The notes: generated by a model not told the origin, from the sequence alone. A DNA stretch of 35,860 bases from Paenibacillus pasadenensis DSM 19293 (GCF_000422485.1 NZ_KE383849.1:1-35860), one strand, 5' to 3'; shown: positions 14,458 to 23,866, counted from the first letter of the stretch. Made by a program: numbers and translations.

Positions 14458-15411
14458 TCAACGCTCCACCCATACGGAATTGTTCAGCCGCTGCTCGGCA
14501 GAGGCCCAGTCCGGCAGCGCTTCCCAGTCGCCGCGCCCCTGCACGGCCAGCGAGCCGCAGATGCTGCCGAGCCGGACCGCTTCCGCCGGCTCCATGCCTT
14601 TGAGCAGCCCGGCCAGGAATCCGGCGCAGAAGCCGTCCCCCGCGCCGACGGTGTCGACGACCTTTTCGGCCGGGTAGAACGGAATGAACGCGCTCCGTCC
14701 GCCCTCCAGCAGCAGCGTGCCGTCGCCCTTGCTCTTGATCACCGCGACCGAGCCGAGCGCCTGGACGCGCCGGAGGATGTCCCCCTCGTCGTCCGTATCG
14801 TACAGCAGCTTGAGCTCGTCCCATCCCGGCAGGAAATAGTCCGCCAGCTCGGCCGCCGGCAGCAGCGCCCGGCGCGCCTCCTCGATGCTCCACAGCTTGA
14901 GCCGCAGGTTCGGATCGAAGCTGATCTTGACTCCGGCGTCGCGGGCGATCCGCATCGCCTCCAGCACCGTCTCGCGGGCGCTGTCCGACAGCGCCATCGT
15001 GATGCCCGTCACATGCAGCAGCTTGGCCCCGCGGATGTAGTCCGCGTCCAGCCGATCGGGCGTCATCCGGCTCGCCGCCGAGCCTCGGCGATGGTAGTGG
15101 ACCGCCAGGCGCCCCGCCACTTCCTCGCGGAACATGAGCCCCGTCGGCGCTTCCGGGCTGAGATGCGCGCGCGACACGTCGACGCCTTCGCCTCGCAGCG
15201 CTTTCAAGATGCGGCGCCCGAGCGGATCGGCTCCGAGCGCGCCGCACCAGCCGGCCGAGCCGCCGAGGCGGGATACGCCGATGGCCAGATTGCTCTCCGC
15301 GCCGCCGAAGGCGGATTGCAGCGAGTCCGCATGCTCCAAGGCGCGGTTCTCCTGCGGCATGAACAGAGCCATGCTTTCGCCGAAGGTGATGAGATCCGGT
15401 GAAACCGTCAT
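14458..15411 (-). CDS. PfkB-family carbohydrate kinase, 2-keto-3-deoxygluconate kinase-like
   Basis: This is a ribokinase-superfamily sugar kinase. The 317-residue product begins LITFGESMALFMP, has the PfkB signature region GGAESNLAIGVSRLGG, the LHVTGITMALSDSARE and SFDPNLRLKLW segments, and the ATP-site anion hole DTVGAGDGFCAGFLAG. The SAAS and DPNLR.KLW motifs are those of KdgK, which phosphorylates 2-keto-3-deoxygluconate from pectin or uronate breakdown. KDG aldolase and isomerase genes are absent here, so the substrate stays open. AGGAGAGGGG precedes the ATG. The regulator gene follows directly. Confidence 0.85.
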   Translation of the reverse strand: MTVSPDLITFGESMALFMPQENRALEHADSLQSAFGGAESNLAIGVSRLGGSAGWCGALGADPLGRRILKALRGEGVDVSRAHLSPEAPTGLMFREEVAGRLAVHYHRRGSAASRMTPDRLDADYIRGAKLLHVTGITMALSDSARETVLEAMRIARDAGVKISFDPNLRLKLWSIEEARRALLPAAELADYFLPGWDELKLLYDTDDEGDILRRVQALGSVAVIKSKGDGTLLLEGGRSAFIPFYPAEKVVDTVGAGDGFCAGFLAGLLKGMEPAEAVRLGSICGSLAVQGRGDWEALPDWASAEQRLNNSVWVER

Positions 15412-15470
15412 GTGCTGCTTCCCCTCTCCTGATTGCTCGCGTTAAAGGAATAAAGCCTCTGCTTCGTCCA

Positions 15471-15526
15471 TCAGGCCGGAGGACGCGTCCGCCGCAGGAG
15501 CGGTTTGGCGAGTCCTCGCGGCCTGA
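15471..15526. other. long hairpin between membrane-protein gene and sugar kinase
   Basis: TCAGGCCGGAGGAC (15471-15484) and GTCCTCGCGGCCTGA (15512-15526) pair almost throughout with a single-base bulge. The loop holds further GC-rich pairing. On the minus strand it follows the membrane-protein gene, but no T-run is present, so its role as a terminator is uncertain. Confidence 0.5.
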
Positions 15527-15556
15527 AGGGAAAGCAAGGCGTCGGATCCGCTGCTC

Positions 15557-15982
15557 TTATTCGAAGAACGGGTTGACCATGAAGTACAGGATCACCACGT
15601 ACAGAGCGAGCAGGATGAAGCTGAACATGCGCACTTTGGCGATGCTTGCCGTCGCGCTCTGGCCCGCCTGGATCTGGCTGACGATGCCTTTGAGCGGCTT
15701 GGTCTGGATGCCGCCCAGCGCCGCGATGGCGAGGAACAGCACGATCGAGAGGATCATCCAGGCGACGGTGTAGTCGGCCTTGGAGATCAGGTAGCCTCCC
15801 GTCAGAAACTGCAGGATCAGGAAGTACTGCGCGATCCGGTTGCCCGTCACGAGTCCTTCGGCCAGTCCCTGCTGTCCGGCTCCGGCCAGACGGGAAGCGC
15901 GGCCGACGAGAAACGGCAGGATCAGGTAGAAGCCGAGTCCGCCCGCGCCGAGCACATGCAGGAATACCATAATTTGCGTCAT
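15557..15982 (-). CDS. four-helix integral membrane protein of unknown function
   Basis: The 141-residue product has four hydrophobic segments: about residues 4-26, 47-65, 72-90 and 118-138. It starts MTQIMVFLHVLGAGGLGF, in which the His in the first helix recalls DUF2269/CopD-like small membrane proteins, but I cannot assign it firmly. A Lys/Gln-containing loop (TKPLKGIVSQIQAGQSA) connects helices 3 and 4. AGGAGG lies seven nt before the ATG. It is a single-gene unit with its own strong promoter and a perfect palindrome at the expected transcription start, which suggests specific repression by an unidentified regulator. Confidence 0.75.
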   Translation of the reverse strand: MTQIMVFLHVLGAGGLGFYLILPFLVGRASRLAGAGQQGLAEGLVTGNRIAQYFLILQFLTGGYLISKADYTVAWMILSIVLFLAIAALGGIQTKPLKGIVSQIQAGQSATASIAKVRMFSFILLALYVVILYFMVNPFFE

Positions 15983-15998
15983 CTTTCATCCTCCTAGG

Positions 15999-16013
15999 CT
16001 TGTCTACGACAAG
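15999..16013. promoter_or_regulatory. perfect 15-bp palindromic operator
   Basis: CTTGTC-TAC-GACAAG is an exact inverted repeat with a 3-bp centre. It begins at the downstream edge of the -10 element and covers the predicted transcription start of the membrane-protein gene. That is the classic position for a repressor. I do not recognise the cognate regulator. Confidence 0.65.
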
Positions 16014-16040
16014 TATACTAGATGAAATCGGCCATGACAA
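16012..16040 (-). promoter_or_regulatory. strong sigma-A promoter of the small membrane-protein gene
   Basis: On the minus strand the -35 is TTGTCA (16035-16040) and the -10 is TATACT (16012-16017), each five of six to consensus, with a 17-bp spacer. This is the best sigma-A promoter I could pick out in the window. Confidence 0.75.
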
Positions 16041-16126
16041 AAGGAAACGCTTCATTTGCTTCCGTTTTCGGCCGCTCTCGTCCTATTTCCGACTTATTTG
16101 GGCCTTTATCCGGCCGCATCGGACCG

Positions 16127-16160
16127 CGCGCCCCGCTTTCGCTTTCGCTCAGGGGGCGCG
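16127..16160. other. GC-rich hairpin downstream of recQ
   Basis: CGCGCCCC (16127-16134) pairs with GGGGCGCG (16153-16160). The loop contains the short repeat CTTTCG twice. It is just past the recQ stop but lacks a T-run on the minus strand. Confidence 0.45.
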
Positions 16161-16173
16161 GCGCTTCCGGAAC

Positions 16174-18345
16174 TCAGCCGCTTTTCAGCCCATGCTTGCG
16201 CAGCACGCCGTGGATGGCGAAATAGTCGACCTCCGGCGGCAGCGCGTCCTTAAGCGGACGCAGCTTGTCGGCGCCGAGGCGGCTCGCCGCCTCCAGGATG
16301 AGCGGCTCCTGATCCTCGGGTATGATGCGGCTCCAGTCCAGCTCCAGCCCTTCGTCCGCGCAGCGCATCAGATGGCTCTCGGCGGTGACGCGGCTGATGC
16401 CGCGCTCCTGGGCGATCTGCTCGATCGTGCCGCCCGCCTGGAACATCTCGTACGTCGCCAGATGGCTGCCGCTCTCGCCCCGACCGGAGAGGGACGCCTC
16501 CGCCCGCGCCGGCGCACGGCCGGCGTCAGCCGCCTGGAACAAGTCCGGCTGCCGTCCCGCCTGCGCCTCCTCGCCGGACGTGATCGCGAGCAGCGCGTCG
16601 CCGTACTTGTCGGCCTTGGCCGCGCCGATGCCCTTGACTCGCAGCAGCTCGTCGCGGCTCGCCGGAGCGGCGGCCGCCAGCTCGCGCAGCGTCGCGTCGA
16701 AGAACAGCATGAACGGCGGCACGCCTTCGCGCGCGGCCGTCTCCTTGCGCCACTGGCGCAGCGCCTCGAACAGCGGCGACGCCTCGCCGGACGCGGCGGC
16801 CGAGGCCGCGCGGCGCACCGACGTCGACTTGCGGCGCACGACCGTCTTGCTGCCCTCGAGCACCGGCAGCGCCTCGGCCGTCAGCGAGACGGTCGGATAC
16901 TGGCCTTCGCTCAGGCGCAGATAGCCTTCGGCCACGAGCCAGTACAGCCAGTCGGAAATCTCCCGCTCCGGCCATTCCCGCAGCAGTCCGTAGGTGGAGA
17001 GCCGGTCGAGGCCGAACTGGATGATCTTCTTGTCGCGCGAGCCCTTCAGCACCTTGGCGGCCATCGTCACGCCGAAGCGCCCCTTCATGCGGCCGACGCA
17101 GCTGAGCGCCTTCTGCGCCTCGCTCGTCATGTCGAGCCGCTCGCTCTTGTCGAGGCAGTTGCCGCATTTGCCGCAGGGCTCGACGCCCTTCTCGCCGAAA
17201 TAGTCGACGATGAACTGCTGCAGGCAGCGCTCCGTGCGGCCGAAATTCATCATCGCGTACAGCTTGGACAGCTGCACCGACTTGCGCCCTTCGTCCCCCT
17301 GGCCCTGCTCGATCAGGAAGCGCTGGATCTGCACGTCCTGCGGCTCGAACAGCAGCACGCATTCCGACTCCTCGCCGTCGCGGCCCGCGCGTCCGGCTTC
17401 CTGATAGTACGACTCGACGTCGCCCGGCATCTGCCAGTGCAGCACGAAGCGCACGTTCGGCTTGTCGATGCCCATGCCGAACGCGTTGGTCGCCACCATG
17501 ACGCGCGTCTCGTCGAAGCGGAACTTCTCCTGCGCCTCCGCGCGCTCCGCGTCGCCGAGGCCGCCGTGGTACTTGCCCGCCGGGATGCCCTGGCGCAGCA
17601 GCTCCTCATGGACCGCCTCGGTCTCCTTGCGCGTCGCCGCGTAGATGATGCCGGACTGGTCCGGACGCTCCTTCAGGAACTGCGTCAGGAACCGCTTCTT
17701 GTCCGCGCCGGTGACGACCGACAGCGACAGGTTCTCTCGCGCGAAGCCGCTGACGAATACGCTCGGCTCGCGCAGTCCGAGCATCGCCGTGATGTCGTCC
17801 GCCACCTCCGGCGTCGCCGTCGCGGTGAACGCCGAGACGAGCGGCCGATCCTCCATGCGCCCGATCCAGCCGGCCAGCTGCCGGTAGCTCGGACGGAAGT
17901 CATGGCCCCACTGCGAGACGCAGTGCGCCTCGTCGATCGCGATCATCGGGATGCGCATGCGCTCGGACAGCTCGCCGAACATCGAGCCGTCGAGCCGCTC
18001 CGGCGCGATGTAGAGCAGCTTGTACTCCCCGTTCAGCGCCGCGCGCAGCACGTCCCGGTACTCGCCCGTGCCGAGCGAGCTGTTGAGGTACGCCGCCGGC
18101 ACGCCGACGCGCCGCAGCGCGTCGACCTGGTCCTTCATGAGCGAGATGAGCGGCGAGACGACGATCGTCGTGCCGGTCATCAGCATCGCCGGGATCTGGT
18201 AGCAGACCGACTTGCCTCCGCCTGTCGGCAAGATCGCCAGCGTATCCCTGCCTCCCGTGATCGCTTCGATGATCCCTTCCTGCCCCTGGCGGAAGGAATC
18301 GTATCCATAGACGCGCTTCAGCAGCTCGCGCGCTTCCTGCAGCAT
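16174..18345 (-). CDS. recQ: ATP-dependent DNA helicase RecQ
   Basis: RecQ is a 3'-to-5' DNA helicase acting in recombinational repair and at stalled forks. From ATG 18345 it is 723 residues. The helicase core has Walker A TGGGKSVCYQIPA, the box DEAHCVSQWGHDFRPSY, TATATPEV, YAATRKE, GMGIDKPNVRFVLH and YYQEAGRAGRDGE. The zinc-binding CGKCGNC cluster and winged-helix RQC follow. An HRDC domain (around LRQWRKETAAREGVPP) comes next. The C-terminus carries an extra helix-turn-helix domain of about 90 residues (GGTIEQIAQERGISRVTAESH), seen in longer RecQ types. GGGAG lies about ten nt upstream of the chosen ATG; an ATG at 18432 has only a cramped site. Confidence 0.95.
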   Translation of the reverse strand: MLQEARELLKRVYGYDSFRQGQEGIIEAITGGRDTLAILPTGGGKSVCYQIPAMLMTGTTIVVSPLISLMKDQVDALRRVGVPAAYLNSSLGTGEYRDVLRAALNGEYKLLYIAPERLDGSMFGELSERMRIPMIAIDEAHCVSQWGHDFRPSYRQLAGWIGRMEDRPLVSAFTATATPEVADDITAMLGLREPSVFVSGFARENLSLSVVTGADKKRFLTQFLKERPDQSGIIYAATRKETEAVHEELLRQGIPAGKYHGGLGDAERAEAQEKFRFDETRVMVATNAFGMGIDKPNVRFVLHWQMPGDVESYYQEAGRAGRDGEESECVLLFEPQDVQIQRFLIEQGQGDEGRKSVQLSKLYAMMNFGRTERCLQQFIVDYFGEKGVEPCGKCGNCLDKSERLDMTSEAQKALSCVGRMKGRFGVTMAAKVLKGSRDKKIIQFGLDRLSTYGLLREWPEREISDWLYWLVAEGYLRLSEGQYPTVSLTAEALPVLEGSKTVVRRKSTSVRRAASAAASGEASPLFEALRQWRKETAAREGVPPFMLFFDATLRELAAAAPASRDELLRVKGIGAAKADKYGDALLAITSGEEAQAGRQPDLFQAADAGRAPARAEASLSGRGESGSHLATYEMFQAGGTIEQIAQERGISRVTAESHLMRCADEGLELDWSRIIPEDQEPLILEAASRLGADKLRPLKDALPPEVDYFAIHGVLRKHGLKSG

Positions 18346-18359
18346 AGGCCTTCGACTCC

Positions 18360-18392
18360 CTTTCCTGTTCCTGTTCCTGTTGCTGTTTCCGT
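18360..18392. repeat. hexanucleotide repeat in the recQ leader
   Basis: TTCCTG occurs three times in tandem, followed by the degenerate TTGCTG and TTTCCG. Read in the recQ direction it gives repeated AGGAAC, which resembles a ribosome site, 15-45 nt upstream of the recQ start. Confidence 0.6.
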
Positions 18393-18464
18393 GGACGGCC
18401 GGACTCCCTGAGCGGGCCCGTCCAGCGCTCATCCCTCTATTGTGACAGGTCGGAGAAAAGGTGT

Positions 18465-18971
18465 CTACCTGCCGGCAGCCGCCTCGCCCTCGTCCTCACC
18501 GTGCCCGCGCAGTCCATCCGCCGGCCGCGTCCCGCTCGCCGCCGCCTTGAGCCGCGTCAGCTCGCGGTACAGCTCCAGCAGCTCGGCCTCGCGCTCGCGG
18601 ATCTCCTCCTCGACCTCGCCGAGCCGCGCCAGCAGCCCCGGATCGGCCGAGTCCGGCGCGCCGCCTGGCGCCGGCAGCAGACCGGCCCCGAACGTCGCCT
18701 CCACCCAGCGGTCGGCCGCCTCGCGCCCCTCTCCGCGGTACAGCTCGACATAGACGTCGAAAATCGCCAGCACGGTGCGGCGGCTGTTCCAGCCGAGAAT
18801 CTCCACGCTGTCGGCGGCCATCGTCACCGCGCGGCTCAGCTGGAACTCGTTGAGCTTGCCGCGCATCGCCTCGACGCGCGCCACCTCGGCAGCGAACGCC
18901 GGGAACGCCGAGCGGAACAGCTCCGCCGATGCCAAGTATTCTTCATGCGTAATCCAGGATTCCTCTTCCAT
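18465..18971 (-). CDS. uncharacterised protein with a C-terminal coiled coil
   Basis: I do not recognise this 168-residue protein. It is acidic. Residues 1-100 look helical (ITHEEYLASAELFRSAFPAF; VELYRGEGREAADRWVEATF). Residues about 115-145 form a likely coiled coil (LARLGEVEEEIREREAELLE), followed by a disordered Gly/Ala/Glu tail. The ATG at 18971 has GGGGG ten nt upstream and is preferred over an in-frame ATG at 19019. It lies 119 bp upstream of recQ on the same strand and divergent from the ATPase gene, with 95 bp between the two starts. The base composition is like its neighbours. Confidence 0.65.
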   Translation of the reverse strand: MEEESWITHEEYLASAELFRSAFPAFAAEVARVEAMRGKLNEFQLSRAVTMAADSVEILGWNSRRTVLAIFDVYVELYRGEGREAADRWVEATFGAGLLPAPGGAPDSADPGLLARLGEVEEEIREREAELLELYRELTRLKAAASGTRPADGLRGHGEDEGEAAAGR

Positions 18972-19066
18972 TTCCGCGTTCCCCCTAGCCTTGTCGATCT
19001 TCGTGATCCAACCGTCCATCGAGTATACTGGGTGGAGGAAGCTCTTTCAAGGAAGGGGAGATTAGA

Positions 19067-19831
19067 ATGAGCCGAGGACCCGGCTACCTCAAGAGCATCG
19101 AGCTGCTGCGCTCCGGAATCGCGAATCCGCGCGAGTACCCGTTCAGCCTGCCGGCGGTCCGCACGCTGGAGCGGCTGCCGCTCCATCCCAAGGTGACCTA
19201 CCTGATCGGCGAGAACGGCACCGGCAAGTCGACGCTGCTGGAGGCGATCGCCGTCGCCTGGGGCTTCAATCCCGAGGGCGGCACGATCAACTTCAGCTTC
19301 TCCACCGCCGAGACGCACTCGGAGCTGCATCGCCATCTGCGGCTGGCGCGCGGCGTGCACAAGCCGCGGGACGGCTTTTTCTTCCGGGCGGAAAGCTACT
19401 ACAATCTCGCCAGCGAGATCGAACGGCTGGACCGTCCCGACGGCGCGCGAGCCTCCGGCCCGCCGATCATCGACTCCTACGGCGGCAAGCCGCTGCACGA
19501 GCAGTCGCATGGCGAGTCGTTCTTCGCCGCGTTCCTGCACCGCTTCGGCGGGCGCGGCCTGTACATCCTCGACGAGCCGGAGGCGGCGCTGTCGCCGCAG
19601 CGCCAGCTGTCGATGCTCTCGCGCATCCATCAGCTCGTGCAGAAGCATTCGCAGTTCATCATCGCCACCCATTCGCCGATCCTGATGGCCTACCCGGACG
19701 CCGACATCCACCTGCTCGGACCGGACGGCGCCGAGCGGGTCGAGCTGGAGCAGACGCCCCACTGGTCCGTCATGAAGCAGTTCGTCAACCGCAAGCAGGC
19801 GATGCTCGACGAGCTGTTGGCGGATGATTGA
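19067..19831 (+). CDS. AAA/ABC-type ATPase, COG3910-like
   Basis: The 254-residue product is a complete single-domain SMC/ABC-like ATPase. It has Walker A GENGTGKST (about residue 50), a Q-loop region, a signature-like HEQSHGESFFAAF, Walker B LYILDEPEAALS and the H-loop ATHSPIL. This arrangement matches the conserved predicted ATPases of COG3910, whose role is unknown. There is no TOPRIM or nuclease domain, unlike OLD-family proteins. A purine-rich GGAAGGGGAG site precedes the ATG. The nucleotidyltransferase gene follows 31 bp later on the same strand, so the two may be co-transcribed. Confidence 0.85.
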   Translation: MSRGPGYLKSIELLRSGIANPREYPFSLPAVRTLERLPLHPKVTYLIGENGTGKSTLLEAIAVAWGFNPEGGTINFSFSTAETHSELHRHLRLARGVHKPRDGFFFRAESYYNLASEIERLDRPDGARASGPPIIDSYGGKPLHEQSHGESFFAAFLHRFGGRGLYILDEPEAALSPQRQLSMLSRIHQLVQKHSQFIIATHSPILMAYPDADIHLLGPDGAERVELEQTPHWSVMKQFVNRKQAMLDELLADD

Positions 19832-19862
19832 TCCCCAGTTGCGTGAAAAAGGAGGCTAGCCC

Positions 19863-20711
19863 ATGGAGGCAGAAAGCATTCTCGAGCTTGCCGTGAAGGA
19901 GCTGTCCAACGTGCAAGGCATCGCCGCGATCGCGCTCGGCGGCTCGCGCGCCCGCGGAACCGCCCACGCCGGCTCCGACTTCGATCTCGGCCTGTATTAC
20001 CGGCCGGACGCCCCGCCGGACCTGACGCAGCTGCGGGAGGCGGCGCGCAGGCTCGACGACGAGAGCCGCGCGGAGGCGGTCACCCCGCTCGGCGACTGGG
20101 GACCTTGGATCAACGGCGGAGGCTGGCTGCGGGTCGGCGGCATGCCGGTCGACCTGCTGTACCGCGATCTGGATCAGGTCGAGCGCGTCATCGGCGATTG
20201 CCGGCAAGGCTCGATCCGGATCGACTACCAGCCCGGTCATCCGCATGGCTTCGTGAGCTCCATCTACTTGGCCGAAGCCGCTCTCTGCCAGCCGCTGTGG
20301 GATCCGCATGGCGTGCTGGAGCGGCTGAAGCGGAGCGTGCGCCCTTATCCGCCTGCGCTGCAGCGAGCGACGATCGGCCGTTTCCTTTGGGAAGCCTCGT
20401 TCGCACTCGACAACGGCCGAAAAGGCATCCCCAAGGGGGACGCCTCGTATGTCGCGGGCTGCTTTTTCCGCTCCGTCTCCTGCCTCAACCAGACGTTGTT
20501 CGCGCTGAACGAAGCGTACTGGATGAACGAAAAGGGCGCGGCCGCGATTGCCGGCTCGCTTCCGCTCGCTCCTGCAGACTACTCCGGCCGCATCGGCCGC
20601 CTGTTCGCGGCGCTCGGCGACGACGCCGAGAAGCTGGCGCAGGCCGCTTCCCGGCTGCAGGAGCTCATCCGGGAGACGGAGGCGTTGATGCCGGCAAATA
20701 GAGGACTCTGA
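19863..20711 (+). CDS. nucleotidyltransferase-domain protein (DUF4037-like)
   Basis: The 282-residue product has an N-terminal minimal nucleotidyltransferase fold with the motif ALGGSRARGTAHAGSDFDLG: the GS motif and the two catalytic Asp residues are intact. A third acidic residue is likely in MPVDLLYRDL. The rest is helical (residues 140-275). This layout occurs in aminoglycoside- and lincosamide-adenylyltransferase relatives and in DUF4037 proteins; I cannot tell the substrate. GGAGG lies about seven nt upstream of the ATG. The ATPase gene is 31 bp upstream. No antitoxin-like HEPN partner is seen next to it. Confidence 0.82.
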   Translation: MEAESILELAVKELSNVQGIAAIALGGSRARGTAHAGSDFDLGLYYRPDAPPDLTQLREAARRLDDESRAEAVTPLGDWGPWINGGGWLRVGGMPVDLLYRDLDQVERVIGDCRQGSIRIDYQPGHPHGFVSSIYLAEAALCQPLWDPHGVLERLKRSVRPYPPALQRATIGRFLWEASFALDNGRKGIPKGDASYVAGCFFRSVSCLNQTLFALNEAYWMNEKGAAAIAGSLPLAPADYSGRIGRLFAALGDDAEKLAQAASRLQELIRETEALMPANRGL

Positions 20712-20767
20712 GCATCGACCGACCGTATTCGTGAAACGACTCCCGCCGCACTTGACCGATGCTTTCA

Positions 20768-21331
20768 TCATGGCATCAGAGGAGCTCCAAGCTTTTCGAT
20801 CAGAATCCGGTTCGCCAGCGCCATCCCTTCCTCCCGATCGTTCGCCGGCGCGGCGACCGCCACGACGCTGCCGTTGTTCGCCCCAGCCGAACGGCTCGTG
20901 CGGATTATAGCGAGCTCTTTCAAGTCCGTCGAAGCATACACCATGCCTTCCACATGGAGTCCCGGAACGCTGTTGCCGATGGACTCCCGCTTCAGCCAGG
21001 AGAATGCCATGCTCCCGACTCCATCATGGAGATAAAAAAACGGCGTCGCATCCTCCGGCACGCCGGAGTAGGACTCGCCTACGATGACCAGCTTGCCCTC
21101 GAACTTGCCCGCTCCTTTCCAGAAGCCGGCCAGCGTCCGCTGCAGCGTGCCTTCGAGCTTCAGCGTCAAGGAACGTCCGGGACGCTCCGGCTGTCCGGCG
21201 GTGAACTCGTAGCCTTGGAGCGTGCGGTCGATGCGCTGCGGAAAGAACCACCAGATCAGGCTGCCGGCCAGCAGCAGGACGACCGCCGCGATTCCGGCTC
21301 GCATCCAGCGTCCATGGCGCCATGCGCTCAT
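20768..21331 (-). CDS. membrane-anchored protein of unknown function
   Basis: The 187-residue product has a basic N-terminus, a single hydrophobic segment at about residues 11-29 (AGIAAVVLLLAGSLIWWFF) and an extracytoplasmic domain of about 155 residues. That domain reads as mainly beta (LTLKLEGTLQRTLAGFWKG, KFEGKLVIVGESYSG). No lipobox Cys is present, so it is anchored by an uncleaved signal. The ATG at 21331 has GGGGG eight nt upstream. It lies downstream of mdh but behind a strong terminator, so it is a separate unit, convergent with the nucleotidyltransferase gene. I do not recognise the family. Confidence 0.65.
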   Translation of the reverse strand: MSAWRHGRWMRAGIAAVVLLLAGSLIWWFFPQRIDRTLQGYEFTAGQPERPGRSLTLKLEGTLQRTLAGFWKGAGKFEGKLVIVGESYSGVPEDATPFFYLHDGVGSMAFSWLKRESIGNSVPGLHVEGMVYASTDLKELAIIRTSRSAGANNGSVVAVAAPANDREEGMALANRILIEKLGAPLMP

Positions 21332-21364
21332 CGCAAGCACCCCCTTTCTTTTCCATCTTAACCG

Positions 21365-21404
21365 AAAAGCCCCGAATCCGTCTTTCGGATTCGGGGCTGT
21401 TTTT
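21365..21404. terminator. terminator downstream of mdh
   Basis: A perfect 13-bp stem AGCCCCGAATCCG (21368-21380) with CGGATTCGGGGCT (21386-21398) has a TCTTT loop. It is flanked by AAAA on one side and GTTTTT on the other. It ends the citZ-icd-mdh transcript on the minus strand. Confidence 0.88.
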
Positions 21405-21413
21405 CATTCAGGC

Positions 21414-22364
21414 TCAGCCTTGCGGCGCCGCCACCAGCTTGACAACCGCGCGCACGGAGTCGGCCGAGCGGTCGAGCGCCGCCTGCTCCTCCGCCGTCAG
21501 CTCCAGCTCGAACACCTTCTCGATGCCGTCGCCGCCGAGAATCGCGGGCACGCCGAGGAACAAGCCGTCGTAGCCGTACTCGCCCTCCAGCAGCGCGATG
21601 ACCGGAAGGACGCGCTTCTTGTCCTTCAGGATCGCCTCGGTCATCTGCACGAGCGATGCCGCCGGCGCGTAGTAGGCGCTGCCGTTGCCGAGCAGGCCGA
21701 CGATCTCGCCGCCGCCGACGCGCGTACGCTGCACGATCGCCTCGATGCGCTCCGCCGGGATGAGCGTCTCGATCGGGATGCCGCCGACATTGGAGTAGCG
21801 CACGAGCGGCACCATGTCGTCGCCGTGGCCGCCGAGCACGAAGCCGCGCACGTCCTCGACCGACACGTTCAGCTCCTGCGCGATGAACGTGCAGTAGCGG
21901 GCCGTGTCGAGCACGCCGGACTGGCCGATGACGCGGTTTTTGGGGAAGCCGAGCGTCTCGTAGGCGACATAGGTCATCGCGTCGACCGGGTTGGACAGCA
22001 GGATGACGTACGCGTCCGGACTCGTCGCCTTGACGCTTTCGCAGACGGAGCGCACGATGCCGGCATTGACGGCGACGAGATCGTCGCGGCTCATGCCCGG
22101 CTTGCGCGCGATGCCCGCCGTGATGATGACGATGTCGGAGCCAGCCGTATCGGCATAATCGGACGTGCCGGTGATGCGCGCGTCGAAGCCTTGCACCGGC
22201 GAAGCCTCCAGCATGTCGAGCGCCTTGCCCTTCGTCGGATTTTCCAGCTGCGGGATGTCGACGAGCACGACGTCTCCGAGCTCCTTTTGCGCGAGCATGA
22301 GCGCCGTCGTCGCTCCCGTGAACCCGGCTCCTACGACCGTGATCTTCTTGCGTGCGATAGCCAT
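21414..22364 (-). CDS. mdh: malate dehydrogenase (NAD, LDH-like type)
   Basis: The enzyme oxidises malate to oxaloacetate in the TCA cycle. From ATG 22364 (GGAGGG seven nt upstream) it is 316 residues. It has the NAD-binding [12 protein letters not shown] and an Asp at the end of the second strand (VLVDIP) favouring NAD. The loop [11 protein letters not shown] carries the substrate Arg that separates MDH from [16 protein letters not shown] and the catalytic His in [14 protein letters not shown] are also present. It follows icd by 114 bp, with a small hairpin between them. The order citZ-icd-mdh is that of B. subtilis. A further in-frame ATG at 22475 is upstream of the ribosome site and unlikely. 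Confidence 0.96.
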   Translation of the reverse strand: MAIARKKITVVGAGFTGATTALMLAQKELGDVVLVDIPQLENPTKGKALDMLEASPVQGFDARITGTSDYADTAGSDIVIITAGIARKPGMSRDDLVAVNAGIVRSVCESVKATSPDAYVILLSNPVDAMTYVAYETLGFPKNRVIGQSGVLDTARYCTFIAQELNVSVEDVRGFVLGGHGDDMVPLVRYSNVGGIPIETLIPAERIEAIVQRTRVGGGEIVGLLGNGSAYYAPAASLVQMTEAILKDKKRVLPVIALLEGEYGYDGLFLGVPAILGGDGIEKVFELELTAEEQAALDRSADSVRAVVKLVAAPQG

Positions 22365-22447
22365 GAGAATCCCTCCATCGGATTGGAATGTCCAGCCTCC
22401 TGCATGAAACGATACGCGGCCTTGCCTCGGCAGCAGCGCCGAAAGAG

Positions 22448-22471
22448 AAGAGCCCGCCGAAGCGGACTCTT
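22448..22471 (-). other. TTCG-loop hairpin between icd and mdh
   Basis: On the minus strand AAGAGTCCGC-TTCG-GCGGGCTCTT forms a 10-bp stem with a stable tetraloop and one G-T pair, directly after the icd stop. The following CTCTTT is a weak T-run. It may attenuate or process the operon mRNA. Confidence 0.55.
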
Positions 22472-22478
22472 GCACGAT

Positions 22479-23774
<1,296 letters not shown>

Positions 23775-23866
23775 TGGGGATGATTCCTCCTCTTGGTATG
23801 AAAATCATGCGGGTCCCTGCGCCGGCCAAGCGGCGGAAACGGGACAAGCTGCGTGCGCAGCCGAAG

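Noticed and set aside
16000-18411. An 803-codon plus-strand frame opposite recQ
   Set aside because: It is the antisense of a complete RecQ with all helicase motifs. It is Arg/Ala/His-rich with no domain, a typical by-product of GC-rich coding DNA.
19067-19831. OLD-family or other anti-phage ATPase
   Set aside because: The protein is a single ATPase domain of about 250 residues with no TOPRIM or nuclease part. It matches the broadly conserved COG3910 pattern instead.
19863-20711. Toxin-antitoxin (HEPN/MNT) or aminoglycoside-resistance gene
   Set aside because: The nucleotidyltransferase motif is clear, but no HEPN partner lies next to it and no residues specific for antibiotic modification could be recognised.
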